In this document: positions 15,621 through 24,679 of the stretch, piece by piece | Numbering within the stretch: the stretch's first letter is position 1 | How the letters are laid out: each line of letters starts with the position of its first letter | Source: DATIHQ01 sp035480535 | GTDB lineage: Bacteria; Chlamydiota; Chlamydiia; Chlamydiales; SM23-39 | Length of the DNA stretch: 49,616 nucleotides | Reading direction: 5' to 3' | Assembly (NCBI GenBank): GCA_035480535.1 | Contig: DATIHQ010000059.1 | Span: 1 to 49,616, forward strand | Translations under genes and position numbers: made by a program | Notes under the pieces: generated by a model | Told to the model about the DNA's origin: nothing | The model's database searches: none | What the model saw: only the letters and a program-made list of their open reading frames with translations

Positions 15621-16859
15621 ATGAAAAAGTTCAAAGTCGTCACTCTGGGTTGCCGAACCAATCAGTATGAATCGCAGGGCTACACCGATCAGCTGAAGCA
15701 GATGGGCTATGAAGCCGCTGGGGAGGGGGATGAGGCCGATCTTTGCATCGTCAACACCTGCACGGTGACCCATTCGGCCGATAGCTCGTCGCGCCATCAG
15801 ATTCGGTCGCTGTTGAAAGAACATCCTGGGGCGAAGTTTGCCGTGACGGGGTGCATGGCGGAGAGCGCGCCCGATGTACTGAGAGAGATGGATGGGCGGA
15901 TTCAGATCGTTCCCAATGCCCAGAAAGAGCAGCTGATTGATGTTATGTTCCCCGAAGAAGAGGAGTTGCCCGAATTCAATATTAAAACATTTGATGGCCA
16001 CACCCGCGCCTTTGTCAAAGTGCAGGATGGGTGCAATTCGTTTTGCACCTATTGCATCATTCCCTATGTGAGGGGCCGGTCCCGCTCGCGGTCGATTGAG
16101 GAGGTGCTGAAAGAGGTGAGAGGCCTGGTGGCAAATGGCTATAAGGAAGTGGTGATCACGGGCATCAATGTGGGGGATTTCGATGGGGGAGGGCGCCTGG
16201 CTGATTTGGTGCGTGCGGTGGATGGCGTGGAGGGGATTGAGCGGGTGAGGATCTCTTCGATCGATCCCGATGAAGTGGACGATGATTTAGCCGATGCGGT
16301 TTTGAATGGAAAACATACTTGCCCCAGCATGCACATCGTTTTGCAATCGGGCTCCAATGTGATTTTAAAGAGAATGAATCGAAAGTATACGCGGCAAATA
16401 TTCCTCGAAACGGTGGAGCGGATGGTGCGCGCCCAGCCCGACTTTACTGTGACGACCGATGTGATCGTGGGTTTTCCTGGCGAAACGGAGGCTGATTTTG
16501 CCGATACGGTTGAGTTGATGGAGAAAATCCAATTTGCAAAAGTGCATATGTTTCCCTTTAGCCCGCGCAAACGGACTCGCGCCGCGCTTTATCCCAATCA
16601 AGTGCCGCAGGAAATCATCCGCCGCCGGAAACAGGAGCTCCTTCGCCTAAGTGAGAAGGGGGCCTACAATCTCCGGCAGAAATTTGTGGGGAGAAAAAAA
16701 ATGAAAGTTCTCCTCGAGGAAGGAGAGGGGGAATTCCTTTCGGGCCATACAGAAAATTTTCTTCGTGTTATGATCCCTAGAGCCGGATATAAACCAAATG
16801 ATTTAGTTGAAGTGGAGCTAATGGCCAATGAACCGGATGGTTTAGTGGGGAGAATATGA
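15621..16859 (+). CDS. mtaB: tRNA t6A37 methylthiotransferase MtaB
   Basis: Radical-SAM enzyme that converts t6A37 to ms2t6A37 in tRNA. 412 residues from the ATG at 15621. The N-terminal cluster ligands are C11, C47 and C78, in TLGCRTNQYES, VNTCTVT and VTGCMAES. The radical-SAM cluster is C138-x3-C142-x2-C145 in QDGCNSFCTYCIIPYVRGRSRSR, a signature that separates MtaB from MiaB. A C-terminal TRAM-like segment follows (KMKVLLEEGEGEFLSGHTENF). It overlaps the next gene by four bases (ATGA). A MiaB is also encoded in this window, so both methylthiolation systems are present. Confidence 0.93.
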   Translation: MKKFKVVTLGCRTNQYESQGYTDQLKQMGYEAAGEGDEADLCIVNTCTVTHSADSSSRHQIRSLLKEHPGAKFAVTGCMAESAPDVLREMDGRIQIVPNAQKEQLIDVMFPEEEELPEFNIKTFDGHTRAFVKVQDGCNSFCTYCIIPYVRGRSRSRSIEEVLKEVRGLVANGYKEVVITGINVGDFDGGGRLADLVRAVDGVEGIERVRISSIDPDEVDDDLADAVLNGKHTCPSMHIVLQSGSNVILKRMNRKYTRQIFLETVERMVRAQPDFTVTTDVIVGFPGETEADFADTVELMEKIQFAKVHMFPFSPRKRTRAALYPNQVPQEIIRRRKQELLRLSEKGAYNLRQKFVGRKKMKVLLEEGEGEFLSGHTENFLRVMIPRAGYKPNDLVEVELMANEPDGLVGRI

Positions 16860-17872
16860 AAATTACGATTGCAGAACAACTTCGTCCCTTTTCCCATACG
16901 CCGGGCGCTGCTTGCGTGATTCCTGGGAGCGGATGGGAAATCGAAGCGTTTCCCACCCTTTTGCGATTTGGGAATCGAATCGAAGCTGTTTTTAAGCTGA
17001 CGGGGCCTGTCAAGGGATTTACTCTGCAGCAGGATCTGGAGAAAAATTGCGTTTGGGTCTTCGGAGAGGCGAAAGAGGGCTACTACCGCTTCCGCATCGA
17101 GGCGAGTGATTCGGGGATTGAGCTTTGGGCAGAAAAAACGCCTGAAAAGGGGATCGAGTGCAATGGAAAGATCATTCGGAGAAAAGAGAAGGTCTATTTC
17201 CCGGCTGAAGTTCCTTTTGTCCATTGCAAGCCGGAGGAGCGGCTCTCACTGGGAAATCATAAAGCCCAAGATTGGGATCTGGTGCAGAAAAGAGGCGATT
17301 TAAAGGAATTGGCGCCTGTGCTTTTTGCTGTGGGGCAAAAAATCCCCTATGTTGTGCCCGGCCCTTTAAAGGGAACTGCCCGCTTATTGAAATTGCCCGA
17401 AGATCGAAATTTAGCTGCGGAAGCGTTGGAGAATTTTTTCAAAGCGGCTTTTACAAAGATGTTAGTACCGCGCCTGATTGATGATCAGTATCAGGGATTG
17501 GTTCCTGAAGAAGAAGTGGGAGGAGATCCCCTTTTTTTACTGCAGGAAGGAATGAAGATGATCCGCGCTCTTTTTTTTGCGCAAAATGATCGGCGTCTTA
17601 AATTGTTGGGGTTCTTGCCCATTCCTTTTGATAGCGGGCGGATGATCCGGGTGAAAGCGGTGGGTGTGGGAGAGCTCGACTTCGAATGGTCGAAAAAGCA
17701 ATTGCGCCGCCTCATCATTCGGGCCGACACGACGGGAGATGTCGTTTTAGAGTTGCCGAAAGGGATCGACTCTTTTAGAGTGAAAAGAAGCCTGCGGGAA
17801 AAAGGGAAGAAGCAAAAAAATCCCCTCTTCTTGGAAGCGGGAAAAACAGTGTTTGTCGATCGATTTCAATGA
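16856..17872 (+). CDS. Conserved chlamydial protein next to glgB (CT865-like)
   Basis: 338 residues, cytoplasmic, no signal peptide. Its place directly before glgB, with ATGA overlaps on both sides, matches the CT865-CT866 pair of Chlamydia trachomatis as I remember it. The sequence is rich in beta-strand-like segments (FKLTGPVKGFTLQQDLEKN, YYRFRIEASDSGIELWAEK), and its C-terminal domain (GDVVLELPKGIDSFRVK) resembles carbohydrate-active accessory domains. A part in glycogen metabolism follows from context only. No catalytic motif is recognised. Confidence 0.65.
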   Translation: MKITIAEQLRPFSHTPGAACVIPGSGWEIEAFPTLLRFGNRIEAVFKLTGPVKGFTLQQDLEKNCVWVFGEAKEGYYRFRIEASDSGIELWAEKTPEKGIECNGKIIRRKEKVYFPAEVPFVHCKPEERLSLGNHKAQDWDLVQKRGDLKELAPVLFAVGQKIPYVVPGPLKGTARLLKLPEDRNLAAEALENFFKAAFTKMLVPRLIDDQYQGLVPEEEVGGDPLFLLQEGMKMIRALFFAQNDRRLKLLGFLPIPFDSGRMIRVKAVGVGELDFEWSKKQLRRLIIRADTTGDVVLELPKGIDSFRVKRSLREKGKKQKNPLFLEAGKTVFVDRFQ

Positions 17873-19983
17873 AAACTATGGTTGGGTTCTCTGAATTACG
17901 GCTCCACGATCCCCACTCTCTTTTGGGGCTTCACGATACGCCAGAAGGGCAGAAGATCCGCCTTTGGCGCCCCGGCGGCGAAAATATCTATCTGGAAGTG
18001 AAGGGGAAAATCGTCGAGGCCCAGAGAGTCAATGAACAGGGGCTCTTCGAATATGCGCCGCCTCAGCCGATCGGGCCTTTAGATTATCGCATCTATCATC
18101 AAAATGGGCTTTTGGCTTGCGATCCTTATGCCTTTCTTCCCACCATTGGAGAAATGGATACGTTTCTCTTCAATAAAGGGTGCCATTACCAACTCTATGG
18201 GATGTTGGGAGCTAATTTAAAGACAGTCAATGGCATTGCGGGGACCCGATTTGCCGTGTGGGCGCCCAATGCGCGCAGTGTTTCATTAGTGGGCGATTTC
18301 AACCACTGGGATGGCAGATTGTGTCCAATGCGCAGCATGGGCATTTCAGGAGTTTGGGAGCTTTTTGTTCCAGGCTTGGGAGAAGGGGAAAAGTATAAGT
18401 TTGAGATTCATACCCGCGAAGGCTATTTGCGCGTCAAAAGCGATCCGATGGCCTTTTATTCGGAATTGCGCCCTCTAACCGCCTCGATTGTTTACAATGT
18501 CGATAAATATCAATGGAAAGATCAGGAGTGGATGGGGGCTCGTTCCCAAAAATCGCTCAATTGCCCGATGAATGTCTATGAAGTCCACCTTGGTTCTTGG
18601 CGCAAATATGGCGCTGCCGAATTTCCCAATTACCGCGAAGTGGCTGTCGATCTCGCTCGCTATTGCAAAGAGATGGGATTCACCCATGTGGAATTGATGC
18701 CCATCATGGAGCATCCCTTCGATGAGTCATGGGGCTATCAAGTCACTGGTTTTTATGCTGTGACAAGCCGCTATGGAACGCCCACTGACTTTCAGTTTTT
18801 CGTCGATCATATGCACGCCAATGGAATTGGCGTCCTTCTCGATTGGGTTCCGGCTCATTTTCCCACCGACGATTATTCACTCAACCGATTTGATGGAACG
18901 GCTCTTTATGAACATGAAGATCCCCGCAAGGGAATTCATCCCCATTGGCAAACGGCGATTTTCAATTACGGGCGGGCCGAAGTGGTGAATTTCCTTTTGA
19001 CCAGCGCCTTGTTCTGGTTTGATAAAATGCATATCGATGGTCTTCGCGTCGATGCGGTCGCCTCGATGGTCTATCTCGATTATGGAAGAAAAGAAGGGGA
19101 GTGGATCCCCAATCCCGATGGAAGCAATTTCAATATCGAGGCGATTGAGTTTCTCAAGCATCTCAACGCTATTTCCCACGAGCGCTATCCGGGGATTCTC
19201 CTCATTGCCGAAGAATCTTCTTCCTATACAGGCGTGACTCATCCAAATGGCCTTGGATTCGATCTCAAATGGAACATGGGATGGATGAATGACACTCTCC
19301 GCTATTTTTCTAAAGATCCGATCCATCGCAAGCATCACCAAGGGGAGCTTACTTTTAGCTTGCTCTACGCCTATTCAGAGCGATTTATGTTGGTTCTCTC
19401 CCACGATGAAGTGGTCCATGGCAAGGGGAGCTTAATCACTAAAATGCCTGGCCCCGATTGGCAAAGATTTGCCAATGTCCGCTTGCTTTACAGCTATCTC
19501 ATGTGCCATCCCGGAAAAAAACTCTTATTTATGGGTGGAGAAATCGGGCAATGGAATGAATGGGACTGCAAGGCGGAGCTCGATTGGCATTTGCTCGACT
19601 ATCCGCTGCATCAAGGACTTTCCAAGATGGTGCGGGAATTGAATCACTTCTATCATGCGCAGCGCTCTCTTTGGGAGCATGATTTTGAATGGTATGGCTA
19701 TGAATGGATCGATTTCTCTGATGCCGAAAGAAGCGTTATTTCCTACTTGCGAAAAGGCAATAATACGTATCTCGTCTGCGTCCATAATTTCACTCCCGAG
19801 TATTTCCCTGAATATTGGGTGCAGCTCCACAACCTGAAATCGATTCGGGAAGTATTTAATACCGATGAGGAGAAATATGGAGGCTCAGGAAAACTCAACC
19901 CCCAAATCAGCGCATCCAATGAGGGATTTAAGATTTCCCTGTCGCCGCTGGCCACTCTAATTTTTGAGGTAGATTTTGCCTAA
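17869..19983 (+). CDS. glgB: 1,4-alpha-glucan branching enzyme
   Basis: GH13 enzyme that makes alpha-1,6 branches in glycogen. 704 residues, with N-terminal CBM48 beta-domains (FAVWAPNARSVSLVGDFNHWDG around 128-149) and a TIM-barrel catalytic domain. Visible GH13 signatures are DWVPAHFP (region I), GLRVDAVASMVY (II, nucleophile Asp), AEESSSYTGVT (III, acid Glu) and LSHDEVVHGKGSL (IV). It overlaps the CT865-like gene (ATGA) and its last 8 bases overlap the TTG start of ligA. Complete and typical. Confidence 0.96.
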   Translation: MKTMVGFSELRLHDPHSLLGLHDTPEGQKIRLWRPGGENIYLEVKGKIVEAQRVNEQGLFEYAPPQPIGPLDYRIYHQNGLLACDPYAFLPTIGEMDTFLFNKGCHYQLYGMLGANLKTVNGIAGTRFAVWAPNARSVSLVGDFNHWDGRLCPMRSMGISGVWELFVPGLGEGEKYKFEIHTREGYLRVKSDPMAFYSELRPLTASIVYNVDKYQWKDQEWMGARSQKSLNCPMNVYEVHLGSWRKYGAAEFPNYREVAVDLARYCKEMGFTHVELMPIMEHPFDESWGYQVTGFYAVTSRYGTPTDFQFFVDHMHANGIGVLLDWVPAHFPTDDYSLNRFDGTALYEHEDPRKGIHPHWQTAIFNYGRAEVVNFLLTSALFWFDKMHIDGLRVDAVASMVYLDYGRKEGEWIPNPDGSNFNIEAIEFLKHLNAISHERYPGILLIAEESSSYTGVTHPNGLGFDLKWNMGWMNDTLRYFSKDPIHRKHHQGELTFSLLYAYSERFMLVLSHDEVVHGKGSLITKMPGPDWQRFANVRLLYSYLMCHPGKKLLFMGGEIGQWNEWDCKAELDWHLLDYPLHQGLSKMVRELNHFYHAQRSLWEHDFEWYGYEWIDFSDAERSVISYLRKGNNTYLVCVHNFTPEYFPEYWVQLHNLKSIREVFNTDEEKYGGSGKLNPQISASNEGFKISLSPLATLIFEVDFA

Positions 19984-21970
19984 ATCTCAACGAGACTATC
20001 TCGAGCTTGTTGAAGAATTGATCGAGCATGATAAGCGCTATTACGATGAGGCAAAGCCGCTTATCTCCGATTATGATTACGATCAAAAGATGGCCGCGCT
20101 CATCCAGTATGAGAAAGCGCACCCCGATCAAGTCGTTCCCAATTCCCCCTCTCATCGCATTAGCGAGGCTCCAACCGAAGGCTTTAAGCAAAAGGCCCAC
20201 CTCGTCCCCATGATGTCTTTGGCCAATACCTATTCAGAAGAAGAGGTGGCCGATTTCATTAAAAGAGTGCACAAACTGCTTGAAAAAACAGAAGTCCCCT
20301 TTTGCTGCGAGCTGAAAATGGATGGGACGGCAATTTCTCTTCTGTATGAAAAGGGAAAATTGATCCATGCCCTCACCCGCGGCAATGGAAAAATGGGAGA
20401 TGATGTCACAGCGAATATCAAGACCATTCCCACCGTGCCGCTAAAACTCACCGGCTCCGATATTCCCGATGTGATGGAAGTGAGGGGAGAGGTCTATATG
20501 AGCCTAGCCACCTTTCATGCCTTGAATGCACAGCGCGAGGAAGAAGGACTTGAAGTCTTTGCCAATCCGCGCAATGCGGCGGCCGGCTCATTAAAACTCC
20601 TCGATCCCCGCGAAGTGGCCAAGCGAAAACTCAATTTAGTCACTTATGGCATTGCAGAAGGCTATGCGCCCGCCCCTACGCAGCATGAAATGCATCACTA
20701 CTTAAAAAAAATAGGTCTCCCCGCCGCCAAGCCAGACCATTTCGCTCTATGCGATGATGTAGCGGAGATCATGAAATTCGCCGATAAAATCCTAAAGGAA
20801 AGGCCTAAACTTCCCTTTGAAATCGATGGAATTGTCATCAAAGTAGATAACCTCAAAGATCACGCCATTCTCGGCGCGACGGGGAAAGTGCCCCGCTCTG
20901 CCGTTGCCTATAAATTTGCACCCGAGCAGGCCACTACGCGCGTCCTCGACATCGTGGTCCAGGTGGGGCGCACTGGAGTGATCACCCCCGTTGCGGAACT
21001 TGAGCCTGTTCGCCTTGCGGGGAGCACGATTTCCCGCACTACGCTCCACAATGCCGATGAAGTGGCCCGCAAAGATATTCGGATTGGAGACTCAGTTGTG
21101 ATTGAAAAAGCGGGCGATGTGATCCCGCAGATTGTCCGCGTCGATTTTAAACGAAGGGCTCACGATAGCAAACCGTGGCACATGCCGCGCCACTGTCCTC
21201 TTTGTAAAACAGCTCTCGTCCACGTTCCGGGCGAAGTCGCCTTTCGCTGTCCCAATCCAAAGTGCTTAGGTCAAAGAGTGCGCCGCCTCATCTATTTCGC
21301 CTCCAAACATGCGATGGATATCGAGCACATGGGGGAAAAAGTCGTGGAGCAACTCGTTGAAAAAGGGCTCATCAGCCGCATTTCAGATATTTATCTTCTC
21401 GACGAGAAAAAACTCGCGGAGCTCGATGGATTTAAAGATAAATCGATTCACAATCTCCTCGCCAGCATCGACGCCTCCCGCAAGTGCCCCCTTTCTCGCT
21501 TCATCATGGGCCTTGGCATTAAATCAGTTGGCACGGAAACGGCAGAACTCCTCGCCGAAGAGGCGCGCGATCTCGACACCCTGCTGCAGATGAAAGAAGA
21601 AGACTTTCTCGCCCTCTCCGGCATCGGGGAGAAAACGGCGCAGACGATCGCTGAGTTTTTTAGCGATCCCGACAATCGGGAAGAGATCAAGCTCCTTCTC
21701 AAACATGGCGTTGAGCCGCAAAAGATGAAGAAAAAGATGACGGGGCACGCCTTCTCTGGCAAAACCTTTGTCATCACCGGCACGCTCCACAACTTTTCGC
21801 GCGATGAGGCAACGGCCCTCATTAAAGAAAGAGGGGGGCACGTCTCTGGCTCTGTCAGCAAGAAGACCGACTATGTCCTAGTCGGCGATGATCCCGGTTC
21901 TAAATATGATAAGGCTAAAGAACTCAGCATCCAGATTCTCTCAGAAAAACAATTCCAAAACTTAATTTAG
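19976..21970 (+). CDS. ligA: NAD-dependent DNA ligase
   Basis: Seals nicks during replication and repair. 664 residues from a TTG start at 19976; no ATG or GTG lies close upstream in frame, and the next ATG would cut off the essential Ia domain (HDKRYYDEAKPLISDYDYD). The adenylated lysine is K114 in CELKMDGTA. The four-Cys zinc finger is CPLC...CPNPKC (around residue 402). Helix-hairpin-helix repeats (MGLGIKSVGTETAELLAEE, LALSGIGEKTAQTIAEF) and a C-terminal BRCT domain (TFVITGTLHNFSRDEA) follow. The start lies within the end of glgB, so translation depends on coupling. Confidence 0.95.
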   Translation: MPKSQRDYLELVEELIEHDKRYYDEAKPLISDYDYDQKMAALIQYEKAHPDQVVPNSPSHRISEAPTEGFKQKAHLVPMMSLANTYSEEEVADFIKRVHKLLEKTEVPFCCELKMDGTAISLLYEKGKLIHALTRGNGKMGDDVTANIKTIPTVPLKLTGSDIPDVMEVRGEVYMSLATFHALNAQREEEGLEVFANPRNAAAGSLKLLDPREVAKRKLNLVTYGIAEGYAPAPTQHEMHHYLKKIGLPAAKPDHFALCDDVAEIMKFADKILKERPKLPFEIDGIVIKVDNLKDHAILGATGKVPRSAVAYKFAPEQATTRVLDIVVQVGRTGVITPVAELEPVRLAGSTISRTTLHNADEVARKDIRIGDSVVIEKAGDVIPQIVRVDFKRRAHDSKPWHMPRHCPLCKTALVHVPGEVAFRCPNPKCLGQRVRRLIYFASKHAMDIEHMGEKVVEQLVEKGLISRISDIYLLDEKKLAELDGFKDKSIHNLLASIDASRKCPLSRFIMGLGIKSVGTETAELLAEEARDLDTLLQMKEEDFLALSGIGEKTAQTIAEFFSDPDNREEIKLLLKHGVEPQKMKKKMTGHAFSGKTFVITGTLHNFSRDEATALIKERGGHVSGSVSKKTDYVLVGDDPGSKYDKAKELSIQILSEKQFQNLI

Positions 21971-22375
21971 CTCTATTCTTTTCAGTAGGAAATGGGGATT
22001 TCTTCGAATGTAAACAACTTTTGCAGTAAATCCTGAATATTGGGCGAACTGATTCAACGTTTTTTTACTTACGTTTTTCTCCAAAAGACGAACAAGCGCG
22101 GCATTCAACTGATAAGGCTCCATTTGTTTTGAAAGCTCGTTATATCTATTTCGAGCAAATTTTTGAACTTTTTCTAGTTCAATGGGTTCGGGGGGATTTG
22201 CGAAGCCTATCTCATTGATAAGGCGGGTGACAAACTCTTTTGTATCCAGATCTAAATCTTCTTTTTTAGAAGGGAAAAGATCTTCCGTTTCAAAGTAGCT
22301 AGCGCTGCTATTTTTCGCTAAAGGAACACTGGCGATGTAACCTACGTCTCTTGATAAAACGGGTATACTGTACAT
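21962..22375 (-). CDS. Orphan protein, unknown function
   Basis: 137 residues from the ATG at 22375, supported by GAGG six bases upstream; longer in-frame versions lack this. Soluble and mostly helical in appearance, acidic in the middle and basic toward the C-terminus (VVYIRRNPHFLLKRIELN). No membrane segment or known motif. It is convergent with ligA (9-bp overlap) and divergent from the histidine-phosphatase-like gene. A lineage-restricted protein or effector is possible but unsupported. Confidence 0.6.
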   Translation of the reverse strand: MYSIPVLSRDVGYIASVPLAKNSSASYFETEDLFPSKKEDLDLDTKEFVTRLINEIGFANPPEPIELEKVQKFARNRYNELSKQMEPYQLNAALVRLLEKNVSKKTLNQFAQYSGFTAKVVYIRRNPHFLLKRIELN

Positions 22376-22430
22376 TTTTATCCTCAATTTTCGAGATACT
22401 TTAGCAGGGGGAACTATAGAAGTAAAGAAG

Positions 22431-22459
22431 TGGAAAAGAAACCATTCTCTAGGTAAAAT
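22431..22459 (+). promoter_or_regulatory. Possible promoter of the histidine-phosphatase-like gene
   Basis: TGGAAA, 17-bp spacer, TAAAAT. Initiation near 22466 would give a leader of about 17 nt that contains the AAGGA box (22473-22477) before the ATG at 22483. Confidence 0.4.
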
Positions 22460-22482
22460 AATGGGCAAATCAAAGGATTTTT

Positions 22483-23262
22483 ATGATCGCCTGCATCCTC
22501 AATCACGTGCCCCCGTCTCACTATGAAGCCTACATTCCTCAAAGTGAAAATTTTACTTTCCAAACTCTCGATGAACTCTCCCATTTAAAAGGCTCTTCGC
22601 AAGAAGTCACTCGCATCTACTTCATTCGCAATGGAGAGAGCTTATTGAATGTTGAAGATGAAAATGGAAAGGTCCTATTCACCTCTGGAAAGAGCAAGAA
22701 TGTGGAATTGACGGAGCGGGGCAAAGGACAAGCGCAGGAACTGGGAACAAAGCTTGGATCGAAAATCGAAGGATTAGATGTGGTTATTCACCCCTCCGCC
22801 TCACTTCGCGCTGAGCAAACAGCAGTGGAGCTCAATCTGGGGATTGTCGGGAAAAGTCTGGAAGGGCTTTGCGAGCTAGGAATGGGTCCGTGGGAAGGAT
22901 TGCCTAAAGACGAGGCTTACAAGCAAGAGCTGCAAAAATGGAAAGATCTCCCTTCTGCGCAGGAGAAATATAGCACCGTCAGAGTGGCTGGGGGCGAAAG
23001 TTTCCAAGAGACAGCGGATAGAGCGCTTCAAGATCTACAAAACGCAATTGAGAAAGAAGGGGGGAAGACGATTTTCATCATCTCCCATGACCATACGATC
23101 AATGCCTTAGCGCTCCATTGGATGGGACCTCTCTCTAAAGAAACGGGATCGGATCTCCCCCTTTTCTCCTTTGGCAACTGCGATCTCCTCATGGTAGAGA
23201 TTCCAAAAGGAGAAACAGTCGAAAACGCCCATCTAAAGATGTTTATCCAGTCGGGAGTTTAG
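22483..23262 (+). CDS. Histidine-phosphatase-superfamily protein lacking the catalytic His
   Basis: 259 residues in the phosphoglycerate-mutase-like fold: IRNGESLLN (48-56), LTERGKGQAQELG (77-89), SASLRAEQTA (105-114) and SHDHTINALALHWMG (201-215). In active members the first motif is RHG, whose His forms the phospho-enzyme. Here that residue is Asn50 (codon AAT at 22630-22632). The second His (H202), Arg49, Arg109 and a Glu near 131 are retained. Loss of the phospho-accepting His should abolish phosphatase activity, so it is probably a pseudoenzyme. AAGGA five bases upstream supports the start. The next gene begins two bases after the stop. Confidence 0.85.
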   Translation: MIACILNHVPPSHYEAYIPQSENFTFQTLDELSHLKGSSQEVTRIYFIRNGESLLNVEDENGKVLFTSGKSKNVELTERGKGQAQELGTKLGSKIEGLDVVIHPSASLRAEQTAVELNLGIVGKSLEGLCELGMGPWEGLPKDEAYKQELQKWKDLPSAQEKYSTVRVAGGESFQETADRALQDLQNAIEKEGGKTIFIISHDHTINALALHWMGPLSKETGSDLPLFSFGNCDLLMVEIPKGETVENAHLKMFIQSGV

Positions 23263-23264
23263 GA

Positions 23265-23759
23265 ATGGCAGGGATGTCGAGCTCCGTTTCTTGGGAACAT
23301 CCCTTAAGGAATTGCATTGGAAAAGAAATTTTCAAAAATGCCCGGCAGAAGCTAGCCAGTGGTGATTTTAGATATACCCTTGCAGAAGCATCTACAATCA
23401 AGTCTCAAAATTATCACCGCCTCATTCAATCGATCGAAGCCCTCTTCGAAATGTTCGAAAAGCAGAGGCATCACAAAGTCTGCCTAGATCCCTCCATTGA
23501 AGCGGATGTAAGAGCAGAGATAACAGCCCTTTGCTGGAATGGGAAGATAAGATGGGGATCGCGCGCGAAGAGGGTTATGTTTCAATGGTCAGCTGCAGAT
23601 GCGCAACCCAGTTTCAACCGTTTCCTCTTAGAAAGAGGAATCCGAATTCAGAACCTTGGCCAAGAGAAAGAGATAGAGAAGGTGATTAAGATCTATAATG
23701 CAGAAGTAGACAAGCAAATAGAGCTTCTTTTCCGAGGGATTCTCTCTCCTATCAAATAA
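23265..23759 (+). CDS. Orphan soluble protein downstream of phosphatase-like gene
   Basis: 164 residues, no signal peptide or membrane helix; helical, with a W/R-rich centre (WNGKIRWGSRAKRVMFQWS). It begins two bases after the preceding stop, with GGGAG seven bases upstream of its ATG, so the pair is an operon. It overlaps the convergent HExxH membrane-protein gene by 8 bp. I do not recognise the family. Linkage suggests it may work with the phosphatase-like pseudoenzyme, which is inference only. Confidence 0.6.
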   Translation: MAGMSSSVSWEHPLRNCIGKEIFKNARQKLASGDFRYTLAEASTIKSQNYHRLIQSIEALFEMFEKQRHHKVCLDPSIEADVRAEITALCWNGKIRWGSRAKRVMFQWSAADAQPSFNRFLLERGIRIQNLGQEKEIEKVIKIYNAEVDKQIELLFRGILSPIK

Positions 23760-24537
23760 AGCGGGGTCGTTTAGGCGATCTTTGAAGAAGGCTCAGATTC
23801 ACTGTGAGAAGGATCGGGAAGGCTAAGAGGCCAATGGCAGAGTGGAGGGGAGAAAGGCCCAGTTTTGAAAGATAGACAAAGTCATGGGTTAGGTTTCCCT
23901 GCTGAATCGGGGAAAGGGCGGATGCAGCATAAAAAGCGTGATAGAAGAAGTCCCAGGCTGCATAGGAGATAAAGTATTCCGCTAAGGTGGGGCATTTTTT
24001 TCTGAGGATCAGGCCAAGAGAGAGAATAAGAGCTGAGATGATGAGGGTGAGTCTGGCGCCGGCGGCTGCAACAAAGAAAGCAGAGCCTGTTTTTCCCAGT
24101 TTTTGTCCAAAAGGGGTGAGTTTTTGCGGATGGTATCCGGTAACGCCGCCGTTAAAGGGAAAGAGTTCAATGCGGGGATTGCCCGATGCATAGACCGCAT
24201 TGGCTGCGAGAGCATGCCCCATTTCATGGGTCAATGTTTGGAAATTCGTCCCGCTAAAATAGGTGAATCCGATCGGGGTTAGAGAATTGGCCTTTCGCGC
24301 TTGAACTACTCGTAGAAAGAAATGGCATGCAGTTTGGATGGCGAGGGCTGTAAAAACGGTGGCAATTCCCATTGGAGTCGTCACAAAGCAGCAAACAACT
24401 GTAGCCAACAAAAAAGAGACAGCAAATTCCGCAAACGTTTTCACAGCAATTTGTCGAATAATTTGATCGCGAGAAGACTTTCGTTGCGAATTTTCAACTA
24501 CACAAGGAATCTGATTTCGGACAGCGGTCACATTCAT
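23752..24537 (-). CDS. M50-like membrane metalloprotease homologue
   Basis: 261 residues. A polar N-terminus of about 30 residues is followed by five or six hydrophobic segments. Residues 104-108 read HEMGH, an HExxH zinc signature (H104, E105, H108), just after a membrane helix and before a Gly-rich segment (FPFNGGVTGYHP). The layout resembles site-2-type (M50) proteases, but the usual second motif with the third ligand is not clear. It is unlike the other HEWGH protein of the window outside this motif. No ribosome binding site is seen before the ATG at 24537. Confidence 0.65.
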   Translation of the reverse strand: MNVTAVRNQIPCVVENSQRKSSRDQIIRQIAVKTFAEFAVSFLLATVVCCFVTTPMGIATVFTALAIQTACHFFLRVVQARKANSLTPIGFTYFSGTNFQTLTHEMGHALAANAVYASGNPRIELFPFNGGVTGYHPQKLTPFGQKLGKTGSAFFVAAAGARLTLIISALILSLGLILRKKCPTLAEYFISYAAWDFFYHAFYAASALSPIQQGNLTHDFVYLSKLGLSPLHSAIGLLAFPILLTVNLSLLQRSPKRPRFI

Positions 24538-24595
24538 GCCCGAGAATTATGGGGCAAATCTAGGCTATGTGCAAGGTGAAGGAATTTCTAAGGAT

Positions 24596-24679
24596 AATTC
24601 GAGCCCGAGCCCGCGTGCGAGCCCGAGCCCGATTTTAGCACATTAAATCGGGCTCGCACGCGGGCTCGGGCTCGGATTA
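24596..24679. repeat. Hexamer-built palindrome A (GAGCCC units)
   Basis: The left arm reads GAGCCC GAGCCC GCGTGC GAGCCC GAGCCC GAT in 6-bp steps from 24601. The right arm (24648-24674) is the reverse complement of the same series with one GAGCCC fewer. The loop contains TTTTAGCACATTAA. The stem extends outward as TAATTCGAG versus CTCGGATTA. The outer right end (TTA on the plus strand, 24677-24679) is the TAA stop codon of the minus-strand gene beside it. A second element with the same hexamer grammar is at 29778-29888. Confidence 0.85.

Noticed and set aside
24596..24679. Palindrome A as an ordinary transcription terminator
   Set aside because: It sits between two converging 3' ends only on one side, lacks a T-run, and has internal hexamer periodicity that a terminator does not need; a secondary role in termination is still possible.
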